Assembly: GCA_022780515.1 (NCBI GenBank)
Contig: JALEUV010000089.1
Location: 1 to 32,236 of the forward strand
DNA length: 32,236 bases
From: Anaerococcus sp.
Lineage (GTDB): Bacteria > Bacillota > Clostridia > Tissierellales > Peptoniphilaceae
Direction of reading: 5' to 3'
The notes under the pieces are model-generated. The model was given only the letters and a program-made list of their open reading frames with translations, was not told where the DNA came from and did not search any database. Each line of letters begins with the position of its first letter. Within the stretch, counting starts at the first letter, position 1. Shown piece by piece: positions 7,199-17,384 of the stretch. The translations under genes and the position numbers were made by a program.

Positions 7199-8508
7199 AA
7201 AAAGTATTAGTTTATGGCTTAGGCAGGACAGGTATATCAGCAGTCAAGACCCTGGATTACTTGGGTTATGATGTATATACCTACGATAAAGATATAGAAA
7301 AAGTTGAGGAATTAGAGAGCTATACCTATAGCTCTATTTCTGATTTTAAAAAAGATTATGGCTTTGACTTTGTTGTCAAATCTCCAGGAATAAAGCCAAG
7401 TGACGAGGTCTTATCAATCTTAAGGGAAAAATATGAAATAATTTCTGATATAGAATTATCCTATAGGCTATTTCCAGATAGGAAGATTATTTCAATAACA
7501 GGGACCAATGGAAAAACATCTACGACATCCATGGTTAGTCATATCTTAAATGAAGCAGGTATCAAGGCTATGCCAGTTGGAAATATTGGAGAGGGCATCT
7601 TGTGGCCCATGTATAAGAACCCCGATGCCGTTTTCGTATGTGAACTATCAAGCTTCCAACTCCACGATACCAGGGCTTATAGGCCCCACATAGGAAATAT
7701 CCTAAATATCACAGAAGATCATATAGACTGGCATGGATCCTTTGAGGACTATTATCAAAGTAAGTTTAAGATAGGTGAAAACCAAGATGATAGTGATTTT
7801 TTAATTATAAATGCAGAAGATGATATATTACAAGCCAATAAGACAAGCTTTAAGGCAAGGCTATACGAATTTTCTTCCAAGAGGGAAGTAGCTAGGGGTG
7901 CCTTTATAAAAGATGGGGCAATTTATTTAAGGGATAAGGACCTTGTAAAGGTCTGCGATTTGGATGAACTATTGGTAATAGGTGAGCATAACTACGAAAA
8001 TATAATGGCTGCCATCTTATCTACCTATCTTTTTGGATTGGATTTATCTGATATTAGCAAAAACATTAAGACCTTTAGGTCAATTGAGCATAGGCTTGAG
8101 TATGTCGATACCATAAGGGGCCTAAAGATTTACAATGATTCCAAGGGTACCAATGTCGATAGCTCTGTCAAAGCCATAGAAAGTTTTAGTGAACCAATAA
8201 TAATTATAGCCGGTGGCTATGACAAAAATATAGACTATACTGACTACATAAAGTCCTTTAAGAAAAAAGGTGGACTTATGATAATCCTAGGTCAAACTAA
8301 GGAAAATATTAAAGCCCTTTGTGAAAAGTATGGAGTAAACTACAAATTAGCAAGGGATATGAGAGATGCCGTTGATATAGCCTTTAGAAGTTCTGACCAA
8401 GGAGATGTTTTATTACTATCCCCAGCCAGCGCATCCTGGGGGATGTATGATAATTTCGAACAAAGAGGTAATGATTTTAAAAATATAGTGAGGGAGTACA
8501 AGAACTAA
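7195..8508 (+). CDS. murD: UDP-N-acetylmuramoyl-L-alanine--D-glutamate ligase
   Basis: MurD adds D-glutamate to UDP-MurNAc-L-Ala in the cytoplasm, using ATP. The protein reads MKKVLVYGLGRTG at the N-terminus (UDP-binding Rossmann fold), the ATP loop GTNGKTST (103-110), NITEDHIDWHGS, NDSKGTN and AGGYDKN, all standard for MurD. I chose ATG 7195 (437 aa) over an upstream in-frame ATG at 7168, because 7195 starts the conserved Rossmann strand and overlaps the mraY stop by ATGA. No other Mur ligase gene (C, E or F) is in the window, so these must be encoded elsewhere. Confidence 0.95.
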   Translation: MKKVLVYGLGRTGISAVKTLDYLGYDVYTYDKDIEKVEELESYTYSSISDFKKDYGFDFVVKSPGIKPSDEVLSILREKYEIISDIELSYRLFPDRKIISITGTNGKTSTTSMVSHILNEAGIKAMPVGNIGEGILWPMYKNPDAVFVCELSSFQLHDTRAYRPHIGNILNITEDHIDWHGSFEDYYQSKFKIGENQDDSDFLIINAEDDILQANKTSFKARLYEFSSKREVARGAFIKDGAIYLRDKDLVKVCDLDELLVIGEHNYENIMAAILSTYLFGLDLSDISKNIKTFRSIEHRLEYVDTIRGLKIYNDSKGTNVDSSVKAIESFSEPIIIIAGGYDKNIDYTDYIKSFKKKGGLMIILGQTKENIKALCEKYGVNYKLARDMRDAVDIAFRSSDQGDVLLLSPASASWGMYDNFEQRGNDFKNIVREYKN

Positions 8509-9596
8509 TGAGAGTAATTTTATCTGGTGGTGGTACAGGTGGCCATATCTATCCTGCCATCGCCATAGGGCAAAAAATTGAAGAAGAATTTGATAATCCA
8601 GAGATATATTATGTAGGAATCAAGGGAGGGCCTGAGGAAAAAATTGCTCAAAAGTATGGCTATGAATTCTTAGCCCTATCTGGTATGGGGATACCCCGTA
8701 AGATTTCCAAGAAACTTTTTATATCCCTCTTAGAAAACTACAAGGGCTTTAGGATGGCTAAGCGTCTTATAAAAAAAATTAAGCCTGATATTGTAATAGG
8801 AACTGGAGGCTATGTATGTGCTCCTATCCTATACCAGGCATCAAGGGCTGGTGTTCCAAGCCTTGTCCACGAATCAAATTCCTATCCAGGTATGGCTTCC
8901 AAATTTTTATCAAATAAGGTAAATAAGGTCCTTATATCCTACGAAGCTGCCAAAAAACACTTCAAAAGCCAAGATAATATAATAGTTACTGGAAATCCAG
9001 TTAGGACAAACTTTGACCTATCCTACACTGAAGATGATTTAGATAAACTTGGCATCAATAAGGATAGACCTATCGTATTTTCCTTTGGGGGAAGCAATGG
9101 ATCCTATTGGATGAATAAGGCAGTGGTAGAATTATCAAAGTCCCTGGATGGTTCTTACTACCTTCTCCACCAAACTGGTAGGAAAAATTATGACCAATTC
9201 CTAGAAGATATTAGTCAAAATCAATACCTCAAGGTTTTTCCTTATATTGACAATATTGACTTATTTTATGGGGTTAGTGACTTGGTAATAGCATCATCAG
9301 GAGCCATGAGCTTATCAGAAATATCAGCAGTAGCTAGGCCTTCGATTCTGATTCCAAAAAGTTATACAACAGAAAACCACCAAGAGTACAATGCTAGAAC
9401 CTATGTAGATAAGGGGGCTTCTAGTATGATATTAGAAAAAGACCTATCAGGGCACATCCTGGATCAAAATATAAAAGAAATAGTAAGTAATCCTGATAAA
9501 ATGAAAAAGATGGGAGAGAAAGCTCATAGTTTATCCAAGGAAGATGCTGGAGATAAGATAATGGATATTATAAAAGAGCTAGTTCATTATGAATAA
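8508..9596 (+). CDS. murG: Lipid II synthase (UDP-GlcNAc transferase) MurG
   Basis: MurG adds GlcNAc to lipid I on the cytoplasmic membrane face to form lipid II. The 362-aa GT-B glycosyltransferase starts with the signature SGGGTGGHIYPA (6-17), has VGTGGY-type sequence in IGTGGYVCAP, and the C-terminal ENHQEYNA region that contributes to UDP-GlcNAc binding. The usual RAGA loop appears as SSGAMSLSE, a mild variation. The start codon shares one base with the murD stop. Length is normal. Confidence 0.96.
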   Translation: MRVILSGGGTGGHIYPAIAIGQKIEEEFDNPEIYYVGIKGGPEEKIAQKYGYEFLALSGMGIPRKISKKLFISLLENYKGFRMAKRLIKKIKPDIVIGTGGYVCAPILYQASRAGVPSLVHESNSYPGMASKFLSNKVNKVLISYEAAKKHFKSQDNIIVTGNPVRTNFDLSYTEDDLDKLGINKDRPIVFSFGGSNGSYWMNKAVVELSKSLDGSYYLLHQTGRKNYDQFLEDISQNQYLKVFPYIDNIDLFYGVSDLVIASSGAMSLSEISAVARPSILIPKSYTTENHQEYNARTYVDKGASSMILEKDLSGHILDQNIKEIVSNPDKMKKMGEKAHSLSKEDAGDKIMDIIKELVHYE

Positions 9597-10389
9597 GGAT
9601 AGAAAGGCAAAAAAAATAATAAAATCAAATAAAGATAGGAAGATCCTTAAGGATGGCAAGGTTAAGGATAGGAGCCGTAAAGTTTTTACTAGGGGCTTTG
9701 CTATATTCTTGGCTCTAATGTCACTTGGCATACTGTTTTTTAATATTTATAGGCATCCCTATTTGCAAGTTGGCCAAATCTATGTTTCTGGCAATGAAAA
9801 AATAGACGATGCAGAAATAATTGCAAAAATCGGTTCATCGATAGGAAAAAACATTCTAACTTATAGGTCAAAAGATGCTGAGGAAAAGCTAGAAGAAAAT
9901 CCAATGATCGATAAAGCTCAAGTAAAAAAAGTATTTCCAAATATCTTAAATATTGAGGTAGAGGAGATATACCCAGTCTTTGTATTGGAAAATAGCGAAA
10001 ATCAAATTTTGGTTTCTAACAAGGCTAATATTATAAGTCCACAAAATGATCAAGACACTAGCAATTTAATCAATCTTAGACTAGATAATTATAATAGCGA
10101 ACTCAAGTCTCAAGTAACCAATGATGAAGAAATTAATGGATTTTTGACAGAAGTATCTAAGGCTACTTATGTATCTGATATAGACCAATTAAATTTTGAA
10201 AATACAGCTCATATCGGTATAATAATAAAAGATATAGAGGTTGATTTCGGATCCTTAGATCAGTCTTCTTACAAGATTGTCTTGCTCGAATCAATTTTAA
10301 AAGACGTAGAAAATAAGGACCTCGAGAATGTAAGGATCTCTCTAGTAGATCCGAAAAATCCTGTAGTTGAAATAAACCAAGGTTCTTAA
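9589..10389 (+). CDS. ftsQ: Cell division protein FtsQ/DivIB
   Basis: The 266-aa protein has a highly basic cytoplasmic tail (1-35), one transmembrane helix (about 36-53), and an extracellular POTRA domain from about residue 60 (VGQIYVSGNEKIDDAEI) with the NPMIDKAQVKKVFPNIL stretch typical of FtsQ/DivIB. It is a member of the FtsQ-FtsL-DivIC complex of the divisome. It overlaps murG by 8 nt and lies directly before ftsZ. FtsQ and DivIB are the same family; the Firmicute name is DivIB. Confidence 0.9.
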   Translation: MNKDRKAKKIIKSNKDRKILKDGKVKDRSRKVFTRGFAIFLALMSLGILFFNIYRHPYLQVGQIYVSGNEKIDDAEIIAKIGSSIGKNILTYRSKDAEEKLEENPMIDKAQVKKVFPNILNIEVEEIYPVFVLENSENQILVSNKANIISPQNDQDTSNLINLRLDNYNSELKSQVTNDEEINGFLTEVSKATYVSDIDQLNFENTAHIGIIIKDIEVDFGSLDQSSYKIVLLESILKDVENKDLENVRISLVDPKNPVVEINQGS

Positions 10390-10418
10390 TATAAAATTTT
10401 TTAGGTAATGGGGGAAAT

Positions 10419-11516
10419 ATGGCAAACATTAACATGGAAACTGATAACAATGCTCTAGCTAAAATCAAAGTTATAGGAGTCGGCGGAGGCGGAAACAACG
10501 CAATAAGCCGAATGAGAGACAATGGACTTTCAGGAGTTGAATTTATAGCTCTTAACACAGACCTACAAACACTACAAGCATCAAATGCAGATGTTAGACT
10601 TGAAATAGGTGAAAAACTCACTAGAGGTCTTGGTGCTGGCGGAAATCCTGAAGTAGGTGAGAAGTCAGCAGAAGAAAGCAAGTCAGAAATATCTGAACAA
10701 CTTAAGGGTGCAGATATGGTCTTTATCACAGCAGGAATGGGCGGTGGAACAGGTACAGGAGCTGCTCCAGTAGTTGCAAAAGTTGCAAAAGAAATGGGTA
10801 TTCTTACTGTTGGTGTTGTTACAAAACCATTTACCTTTGAAGGTAGAAAAAGATCAATCCAAGCTGAAGGTGGAATAGAAAAACTAAAGGAAAGTGTAGA
10901 TACATTAATCACAATTCCTAACGATAAACTTCTTCAAATTGTTGAAAAAAGAACATCCATGGTAGATGCCTTCAAGATGGCAGACCAAGTTCTTATGGAT
11001 GCTGTAAGTGGTATATCAGAGCTTATAGCAGTACCTAATGTAATTAACCTTGACTTTGCAGACGTTAAATCTATTATGAGTGATCAAGGTATAGCTCACA
11101 TGGGTATCGGTAGGGCTAATGGCGAAAACAGAGCGGTAGATGCTGCTAAAGCTGCTATTAATTCTCCTCTACTAGAAACAAGTATAGATGGAGCTAACGC
11201 AGTACTACTTAACGTAACAGCAGCAGAAGTTGGTCTAATGGAAGCTAATGAAGCTGCAGAATTGATTAGAGAAAATATCGACTCAGATGCTAATATTATC
11301 TTTGGAGTAGGATCAGATGAGTCCCTAGGTGAAGATATCAAAATAACTGTTATTGCAACAGGTTTTGATAGTCCAAAGGCAAGAAGAAAAAGTGCACCAA
11401 ATAACTCAAGGGATGATTTGAATGCTCCATCAAGAGCAACAAGATCTACTTCTTCTTCAAATAATAGCTCATCAAGCTTCTTTGATGATATAGACCTACC
11501 TGACTTTTTAAAGTAA
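10419..11516 (+). CDS. ftsZ: Cell division GTPase FtsZ
   Basis: FtsZ polymerises into the Z-ring that directs septation. The 365-aa protein has [10 protein letters not shown] (20-29), the tubulin signature GGGTGTG (108-114), the synergy loop [11 protein letters not shown], a Ser/Asn-rich linker, and the conserved C-terminal peptide DIDLPDFLK that binds membrane anchors. A GGGGGAAAT site lies just before the ATG. The first part of the gene is visibly enriched in preferred codons, fitting a highly expressed protein. ftsA, its usual neighbour and membrane tether, is not present; SepF or a distant ftsA must serve. Confidence 0.98.
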   Translation: MANINMETDNNALAKIKVIGVGGGGNNAISRMRDNGLSGVEFIALNTDLQTLQASNADVRLEIGEKLTRGLGAGGNPEVGEKSAEESKSEISEQLKGADMVFITAGMGGGTGTGAAPVVAKVAKEMGILTVGVVTKPFTFEGRKRSIQAEGGIEKLKESVDTLITIPNDKLLQIVEKRTSMVDAFKMADQVLMDAVSGISELIAVPNVINLDFADVKSIMSDQGIAHMGIGRANGENRAVDAAKAAINSPLLETSIDGANAVLLNVTAAEVGLMEANEAAELIRENIDSDANIIFGVGSDESLGEDIKITVIATGFDSPKARRKSAPNNSRDDLNAPSRATRSTSSSNNSSSSFFDDIDLPDFLK

Positions 11517-11517
11517 T

Positions 11518-11991
11518 ATGAGATGTCCCTACTGTAATTCATTAGATACAAGGGTAATTGACTCGAGATCAACTGAAGATGACAGGGCTATAAGGAGAAG
11601 GAGACAATGCGAGCATTGTGGTAGGAGATTTTCGACCTATGAAAGGTATGAAGATGCAACAATTATGGTTGTCAAAAAAGACCTAACTCGAGAGGCCTAT
11701 GATCAGAGCAAACTTATAGGTGGGATAGTAAAAAGTTGCCAAAAGCGACCAGTAAGTATGGCTGAGATTGAAAATGTAGCCAGAAATGTCGAAATGAAGA
11801 TTAACCATTTAGGCAAGAACGAAGTATCCTCTAGGTATATAGGAGAGCTTGTTATGAATGGGCTTAAGAAACTCGATCCGGTAGCCTATGTTAGATTTGC
11901 CTCAGTGTATAGAGAATTTAAGGATGTTGATTCATTCTATGAAGAAATAAAAAGTTTAAGAAATGATGAAGATGGGGATGTTGCAGAATGA
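11518..11991 (+). CDS. nrdR: Transcriptional repressor NrdR
   Basis: NrdR is a zinc and ATP-cone repressor of ribonucleotide reductase genes, sensing dATP/ATP. The 157-aa protein carries the zinc ribbon Cys3, Cys6, Cys31, Cys34 (MRCPYCNS and QCEHCGRRFSTYER) followed by the ATP-cone (VVKKDLTREAYDQSKL). It begins 1 bp after the ftsZ stop, so it probably shares that transcript. Its stop codon falls inside the left arm of the inverted repeat at 11988-12108. No ribonucleotide reductase gene or obvious NrdR box was seen in the window. Confidence 0.96.
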   Translation: MRCPYCNSLDTRVIDSRSTEDDRAIRRRRQCEHCGRRFSTYERYEDATIMVVKKDLTREAYDQSKLIGGIVKSCQKRPVSMAEIENVARNVEMKINHLGKNEVSSRYIGELVMNGLKKLDPVAYVRFASVYREFKDVDSFYEEIKSLRNDEDGDVAE

Positions 11992-12108
11992 ATAAATCGT
12001 CCCAGAATCGTTAGAAGAACCTCTACGTCAATTTGGCCTCTCAGAGCTGGCGGCTATGCCGACAATTTTCATAGAGAACCTTCTAATGATGTGACGATAT
12101 TTATTCAT
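11988..12108. ncRNA. Long irregular hairpin: candidate structured RNA or MITE
   Basis: The outer arms ATGAATAAATCGTC (11988-12001) and 12093-12108 pair over 14 bp with a 2-nt bulge. Inside, TTAGAAG pairs with CTTCTAA, then an AAC/AAC symmetric loop, then CTCTA with TAGAG, and finally a GC-richer apical part containing GGCGGCTATGCC. The whole makes one interrupted rod of about 120 nt. I do not recognise a known family: it lacks the SRP, tmRNA and 5S signature sequences. It could be an independent small RNA (a short 6S-like rod is one option) or a small palindromic mobile element inserted at the end of nrdR. The pairing is seen; the role is inferred. Confidence 0.5.
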
Positions 12109-12120
12109 AGTTTGCAACAA

Positions 12121-12139
12121 CCCCTTTTTTTGTAAGGGG
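12121..12139 (+). promoter_or_regulatory. rarA: Hairpin enclosing the rarA ribosome binding site
   Basis: CCCCTT (12121-12126) pairs perfectly with AAGGGG (12134-12139) around a TTTTTGT loop. AAGGGG is the Shine-Dalgarno site, 5 nt before the ATG at 12145, so when folded the site is masked. This could hold down rarA translation or respond to conditions that melt a six-pair stem. Confidence 0.5.
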
Positions 12140-12144
12140 TGAAT

Positions 12145-13464
12145 ATGGATTTATTTGAATTAAATAGGCAGAGGGAGATTGAGAAGTCGGCTCCCCTTGC
12201 GGATAGGCTTAGACCTAAGAAGCTTGATGACTACCTGGGTCAAGACCATCTCCTAGGAGAGGGGAAGATCCTCCGAAGGATGATAAGGGCTGATAGAATT
12301 TATTCTATGATTCTCTATGGGCCACCAGGGGTAGGTAAGACTAGTTTAGCAAAGATCATATCAGATGCGACCCATATGGCCTTTGAAGAAATATCTGCGG
12401 TAACATCTGGTATCACAGACCTAAAGAAAAAGGTTCAGATAGCTAAGGATAACTTAGCCTACGAAAATAGAAAGACTATCTTGTTTGTAGATGAAATCCA
12501 TAGGTTTAACAAGAGCCAGCAAGATTACCTCCTACCCTTTGTAGAAGATAGCACCATAATTTTAATAGGTGCATCTACTGAAAATCCATATTTTGAAATT
12601 AACAAGGCTCTACTTTCTAGGATGTATATTTTTGAGTTAAAGTCCTTAACCAATGAGGACCTATCAAAATTAATAGATAGGGCTTTGACAAAGGATGAAT
12701 TACTTAAGACTAAGAATATAGACCTAAGGGATGATGCCCGAGAGACCTTGATTAACTACTCAAATGGCGATAGCAGGGCCCTATTAAATGCCTTGGAGAT
12801 TGCTATATTTTCAGAAGAAGAGAAAAATAGTAAAATAGTTATAGATAAGTCTACTATAGAAAATTCTATCCAAAAGAAGATTTTTATCTACGATAAAAAA
12901 GGCGATAGCCACTATGATATAGTCAGCGCCTTCATAAAATCCATTAGAGGATCTGATATCGATGCTTCCCTTTATTACCTGGCAAGGATGCTTGAAGGGG
13001 GAGAGGATATAAAATTTATTGCAAGAAGACTAATTATTCTTGCATCAGAAGATATTTCTAATGCAGATCCTAAAGCCTTAATCTTGGCAGTAGCTTGCTT
13101 TCATGCCATAGACACTGTAGGTATGCCAGAAGCTAGGATTATTTTGGCTCAAACTGTGGTCTATTTGGCAGCAGCTCCCAAGTCAAATTCAACCTACTTA
13201 GCTATAGATAAGGCTCTCAAATTCGTAAGGGAAAATTCGGATAAGCCAGTTCCTAATAAGTTAAAGGATACCCACTATCAAGGTTCGGATACCTTTGTTA
13301 AGGATACCTACCTGTATCCCCATGATTTTGGTGGCTATGTTAGGGCTGATTATCTGCCCGATGCCTTTAGGGATATAAGCTTTTATGAGAGTAAGGACAT
13401 AGGATTTGAAAAGGATATGATAGATAGACTTAATAAAATTAAGAGAGGGAATAATGAAGATTAG
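12145..13464 (+). CDS. rarA: Replication-associated recombination protein A (RarA/MgsA AAA ATPase)
   Basis: RarA is a clamp-loader-like AAA+ ATPase acting at stalled replication forks. The protein has the family opening [20 protein letters not shown], Walker A GPPGVGKT (59-66), Walker [10 protein letters not shown] (113-121), a sensor-type [11 protein letters not shown], and the C-terminal tetramerisation domain ([36 protein letters not shown]). I chose ATG 12145 (439 aa, MDLFELN) over an in-frame GTG at 12139, because AAGGGG is then at proper spacing and the GTG overlaps that site. It overlaps asnS by 11 nt. Confidence 0.95.
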   Translation: MDLFELNRQREIEKSAPLADRLRPKKLDDYLGQDHLLGEGKILRRMIRADRIYSMILYGPPGVGKTSLAKIISDATHMAFEEISAVTSGITDLKKKVQIAKDNLAYENRKTILFVDEIHRFNKSQQDYLLPFVEDSTIILIGASTENPYFEINKALLSRMYIFELKSLTNEDLSKLIDRALTKDELLKTKNIDLRDDARETLINYSNGDSRALLNALEIAIFSEEEKNSKIVIDKSTIENSIQKKIFIYDKKGDSHYDIVSAFIKSIRGSDIDASLYYLARMLEGGEDIKFIARRLIILASEDISNADPKALILAVACFHAIDTVGMPEARIILAQTVVYLAAAPKSNSTYLAIDKALKFVRENSDKPVPNKLKDTHYQGSDTFVKDTYLYPHDFGGYVRADYLPDAFRDISFYESKDIGFEKDMIDRLNKIKRGNNED

Positions 13465-14842
13465 AGAATTAATTAATGATTTAGAAAAGTATAAAGATAG
13501 CGAGGTTATCCTACAAGGATGGATTAGAAATTCAAGGTTTGGTAAAAACGTAGGATTCATTGAATTAAATGATGGATCAACCTTCAAGAACTTACAAATT
13601 GTTGTTTCTAAGGATATAGAAAATTATGATGAACTAGATAGCCAAAAATTGTCAGCTTCTTTAGAGGTTGAGGGAAAATTTGTCATAACAGGAAATGATA
13701 AGAACCCTTATGAAGTTCAAGCTACAAGGATAAGTGTACTGGGAGAATCTTCAGACAAATTCCCTATCCAAAAGAAAAGACAATCCCTAGAGTATATGAG
13801 GACTATTCCTCACCTTAGGGCTAGAACTAATACCTATAGGGCTGTATTTAAGGTAAGATCACTCCTTGCTTATGCCCTCCACAAGTTTTTTCAAGAAAAT
13901 GGTTTTACTTATGTTCACCCACCAATAATTACAGCTTCCGATGCTGAAGGTGCAGGTGAGATGTTCAATGTAACAACCCTAAGCCCAGAAGAATATCCTA
14001 AAAGAGAAGATGGAAGCATTGATTATTCCAAGGACTTCTTTGGCAAAAGTGCCCACCTTACAGTATCAGGTCAGTTAGAAGCAGAAGACTTGGCTCTTGC
14101 CTTGGGAGATGTCTATACTTTTGGTCCAACCTTTAGGGCAGAAGTATCAAACACTCCAAGACACGCTGCAGAATTCTGGATGCTAGAGCCTGAAATGGCC
14201 TTCACAGACTACAATAGGGCTATGGATGTGGCAGAAAACATGATAAAACACGCTATCGATTATGTATTAGAAAATGCCAAGGAAGAAATGGCCTTCTTTA
14301 ATGAAAGAATAGACGAAGGACTTATTGATAGATTAAACAAGATTAGAAATGCTGACTTTGCTAGGATTACCTATACCAAGGCAGTAGAGCTCCTAGAAGA
14401 AGCTGATGAAAAATTTGAATATCCTGTTAAATGGGGCATAGACCTCCAAACTGAGCACGAGAGATACCTATCAGAAAAAATTGTTGGTGGTCCTGTCTTT
14501 GTAACTGACTATCCAAAAGAAATCAAGGCCTTCTATATGAAGAGAAATGATGATGGCAAGACTGTAGCTGCCTTTGATATGCTAGTTCCTGGAGTAGGAG
14601 AGCTAATTGGTGGATCTCAAAGGGAAGAAAGATATGATGAGCTAGTTAAGTCAATGGAAGAAAACGGACTTAATGTAGATGATTATGGCAACTATCTTGA
14701 CCTAAGAAGGTTTGGTACAGTTGTCCACTCAGGTTTTGGTCTAGGGTTTGAGAGAGCTTTGATGTATGTTACAGGAATCAAAAATATAAGGGATGTCATT
14801 GCATATCCAAGATATGTAAATGCCTTTACAGATAAGAATTAG
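13454..14842 (+). CDS. asnS: Asparagine--tRNA ligase
   Basis: AsnRS charges tRNA-Asn with asparagine. The 462-aa class IIb synthetase has an N-terminal OB-fold anticodon-binding domain (about 1-110, with [10 protein letters not shown]), motif 2 in [20 protein letters not shown], and motif 3 in [15 protein letters not shown]. The [11 protein letters not shown] and [12 protein letters not shown] segments distinguish AsnRS from AspRS. A GAGGGAA site precedes the ATG, which lies inside the 3' end of rarA. leuS follows by 8 bp, giving a short two-synthetase operon behind rarA. Confidence 0.96.
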   Translation: MKIRELINDLEKYKDSEVILQGWIRNSRFGKNVGFIELNDGSTFKNLQIVVSKDIENYDELDSQKLSASLEVEGKFVITGNDKNPYEVQATRISVLGESSDKFPIQKKRQSLEYMRTIPHLRARTNTYRAVFKVRSLLAYALHKFFQENGFTYVHPPIITASDAEGAGEMFNVTTLSPEEYPKREDGSIDYSKDFFGKSAHLTVSGQLEAEDLALALGDVYTFGPTFRAEVSNTPRHAAEFWMLEPEMAFTDYNRAMDVAENMIKHAIDYVLENAKEEMAFFNERIDEGLIDRLNKIRNADFARITYTKAVELLEEADEKFEYPVKWGIDLQTEHERYLSEKIVGGPVFVTDYPKEIKAFYMKRNDDGKTVAAFDMLVPGVGELIGGSQREERYDELVKSMEENGLNVDDYGNYLDLRRFGTVVHSGFGLGFERALMYVTGIKNIRDVIAYPRYVNAFTDKN

Positions 14843-14850
14843 GAGGAAAA

Positions 14851-17253
14851 ATGGTAGAGTATAACCCAAATGCTATAGAGAAAAAATGGCAAAAAAAGTG
14901 GGACGAAGAGAAAACATTCAAATCAACAATAGATAAGGAGAAGAAGAAATTTTATCCACTAGTAGAATTTCCTTATCCATCTGGACAAGGTCTCCACGTA
15001 GGCCATCCACGTCCATACACTGCCCTTGACGTTGTAGCTAGGAAAAGACGCCTCCAAGGGGAAAATGTAATGTTTACTATGGGTTGGGATGCCTTTGGTC
15101 TTCCTACAGAAAACTTTGCTATCAAAAACAAAATCCACCCAGCTAAGGTAACCAAGGATAATATCGCCAACTTCAAAAAACAAATGAAGTCTATAGGTTT
15201 TTCCTTTGACTGGGATAGGGAGATAAATACAACTGACCCTGACTATTACAAGTGGACCCAATGGATCTTTATCCAAATGTTCAAACATGGCCTTGCCTAC
15301 AAGAAGGAAATGTCAGTTAACTGGTGTCCTAATTGTAAGGTAACCCTTGCCAACGAAGAAGTAATTGATGGCAAGTGTGAAAGATGTGGAACAGAAGTAG
15401 TCCACAAGATGAAAAACCAATGGATGCTAAAAATCACCGAGTATGCTGATAGGCTAATCGATGACCTAGCAGAGGTTGACTTTGAAGGAAGAATCAAATC
15501 AAGCCAAATCAACTGGATTGGTAGGTCTTACGGAGCTAATGTAAACTTCAAAATCAAGGACAAGGAAGATAAACTAACTGTATATACTACAAGACCTGAT
15601 ACCATATTTGGAGTTACATATATGGTAGTAAGTCCAGAACACCCAATCCTTGACAAATACAAGGAAGAGATCAAAAACTTCGATGAAGTAGCAGCCTACA
15701 AGGACCAAGCTGCCAAAAAATCTGACTTCGAAAGATCAGAGTTAAACAAGGATAAGACGGGAGTTAAGCTAGATGGACTAAGTGCCATAAACCCTCTAAA
15801 CAACAAGGAAATTCCTATCTGGGTATCTGATTATGTCCTAATGACCTACGGTACAGGAGCAATCATGGCAGTACCTGCTCACGATACTAGGGACTTCGAA
15901 TTTGCTCAAAAATTTGATATGCCTATCATAAAGGTCTACGATGGGGAAGATGAACTTCCACAAACAGATATAAACAAGGGAAGGGTAATTAACTCAGACT
16001 TCTTAAATGGCCTAAGTGCAACAGAAGCCAAGGAAAAAGCCATAAAATATATAAAAGAAAATAACCTAGGAGAGGCCAAGACCAACTTTAAACTAAGAGA
16101 CTGGGTCTTCTCCCGTCAAAGATATTGGGGTGAACCAATCCCTATGGTCTACTGTGAAGAACACGGCTGGCAACCAGTCAAAGAAGAAGACTTGCCAGTC
16201 CTCCTACCAGACGTAGACTCCTATGAAGTAACATCAACTGGTGAAAGTCCACTTTCGGAAATAGATGACTTTGTAAATACAACCTGTCCAATCTGTGGTG
16301 GTCCTGCAAAACGTGAAACAGACACCATGCCACAATGGGCTGGCTCATCATGGTACTACCTAAGATATATGGATCCCAACAACAAAAATGAACTAGCAAG
16401 CGAAGAAGCCTTAGACTACTATGGCCCAGTTGATTGGTACAACGGAGGAATGGAACATACTACCCTCCACTTGCTATACTCAAGGTTCTGGCACAAGTTC
16501 CTCTATGATATAGGTCTTGTCAAGACAAAAGAGCCATACATGAAGAGGACCAGCCATGGAATGATCTTAGGCTCAGACCACCAAAAAATGTCTAAGTCTC
16601 GTGGCAATGTAATTAACCCTGACGATATAATCAGAGACTATGGAGCAGATACCCTAAGATGCTATGAAATGTTTATGGGAGACTTCGGTTCAATGGCTAC
16701 TTGGTCAGATGAGGGAGTAAGGGGTTGTAGGAAATACCTAGAAAGAGTCTTCAATCTACAAGAAATAGTAAAAGACGGAGATACCTACTCAAAAGACCTC
16801 GAAATCTTGATCAATCAAACTATCAAGAAAGTTAGCGATGACTACGAAAACCTCAAATTCAATACAGCCATTGCCCAACTCATGACCCTATTAAATGAGA
16901 TGAGAAGTAAGGGAGAAATAAACAAGAAGGAATTTGAGACCTACATCATCCTCCTAAACCCAGTAGCTCCTCACTTGACAGAAGAACTATGGGAAATGAT
17001 GGGATTTGAGGGAGAACTAAATCAAGCAAGCTGGCCAGAATACGATGAGAATAAACTAAGCTTTGATACCTTCGAAATGCCAGTCCAAATAAACGGCAAG
17101 GTTAGAGCAACAGTAACCATGAGCAAGGACTCATCCAAAGAAGATGCACTCAAACTTGCCTACGCAGACAATAACATAAAGACCTACGTAGAGGGCAAGG
17201 AAGCCAAGAAAATAATCTACGTACCAGGTAAAATTTTAAACATTGTAATATAA
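14851..17253 (+). CDS. leuS: Leucine--tRNA ligase
   Basis: LeuRS charges tRNA-Leu and edits mischarged products. The 800-aa class Ia synthetase is one chain, as in most bacteria. It has HVGH (49-52, the HIGH motif), a zinc-ribbon-like insert (CPNCK and CERCG near residues 155-180), the editing domain with TTRPDTIFG, the domain DRQRYWG-like [17 protein letters not shown] at about 579-583 and the C-terminal anticodon-binding and [10 protein letters not shown] regions. An AGGAGG site lies 5-6 nt before the ATG. A strong terminator follows the stop. Confidence 0.97.
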   Translation: MVEYNPNAIEKKWQKKWDEEKTFKSTIDKEKKKFYPLVEFPYPSGQGLHVGHPRPYTALDVVARKRRLQGENVMFTMGWDAFGLPTENFAIKNKIHPAKVTKDNIANFKKQMKSIGFSFDWDREINTTDPDYYKWTQWIFIQMFKHGLAYKKEMSVNWCPNCKVTLANEEVIDGKCERCGTEVVHKMKNQWMLKITEYADRLIDDLAEVDFEGRIKSSQINWIGRSYGANVNFKIKDKEDKLTVYTTRPDTIFGVTYMVVSPEHPILDKYKEEIKNFDEVAAYKDQAAKKSDFERSELNKDKTGVKLDGLSAINPLNNKEIPIWVSDYVLMTYGTGAIMAVPAHDTRDFEFAQKFDMPIIKVYDGEDELPQTDINKGRVINSDFLNGLSATEAKEKAIKYIKENNLGEAKTNFKLRDWVFSRQRYWGEPIPMVYCEEHGWQPVKEEDLPVLLPDVDSYEVTSTGESPLSEIDDFVNTTCPICGGPAKRETDTMPQWAGSSWYYLRYMDPNNKNELASEEALDYYGPVDWYNGGMEHTTLHLLYSRFWHKFLYDIGLVKTKEPYMKRTSHGMILGSDHQKMSKSRGNVINPDDIIRDYGADTLRCYEMFMGDFGSMATWSDEGVRGCRKYLERVFNLQEIVKDGDTYSKDLEILINQTIKKVSDDYENLKFNTAIAQLMTLLNEMRSKGEINKKEFETYIILLNPVAPHLTEELWEMMGFEGELNQASWPEYDENKLSFDTFEMPVQINGKVRATVTMSKDSSKEDALKLAYADNNIKTYVEGKEAKKIIYVPGKILNIVI

Positions 17254-17257
17254 TCAT

Positions 17258-17280
17258 AGCAGGTAGAGATACCTGCTTTT
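17258..17280 (+). terminator. Rho-independent terminator after leuS
   Basis: AGCAGGTA (17258-17265) and TACCTGCT (17270-17277) form a perfect eight-pair stem with a GAGA tetraloop, followed by TTT to 17280. It ends the rarA-asnS-leuS transcript. Confidence 0.88.
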
Positions 17281-17303
17281 AACTATTGCACTTAAGTGGA
17301 CAG

Positions 17304-17339
17304 TAAAAAATCAGCAAAATCTTAAGGATTTTGCTGATT
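17304..17339 (-). terminator. Terminator of the asr operon
   Basis: A perfect 13-pair stem (17309-17321 with 17327-17339) encloses a five-base TTAAG loop. On the minus strand it is followed by a run of T (the A tract 17305-17310 on the plus strand), so it works as an intrinsic terminator for the leftward asrABC-rubrerythrin operon. With the leuS terminator it forms a convergent pair. Confidence 0.85.
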
Positions 17340-17384
17340 CTGAGAAATTAGATATTTTTTGAGTAATTATTATTAAATCAAATT

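Noticed and set aside
10163-10912. 249-codon minus-strand open frame opposite ftsQ and ftsZ
   Set aside because: Shadow of the strongly coding ftsZ frame; proline/serine-rich nonsense composition and no family motif.
11988-12108. Possible SRP RNA, 5S rRNA or tmRNA for the long hairpin
   Set aside because: The conserved SRP apical sequence, the 5S CCGAAC loop and a tmRNA tag or tRNA-like ends are all absent. Kept as an unassigned element.
17289-17298. CACTTAAGTG palindrome between the two convergent terminators, resembling some IS ends
   Set aside because: Only 10 bp and no transposase or second end nearby; not enough to call a mobile element.
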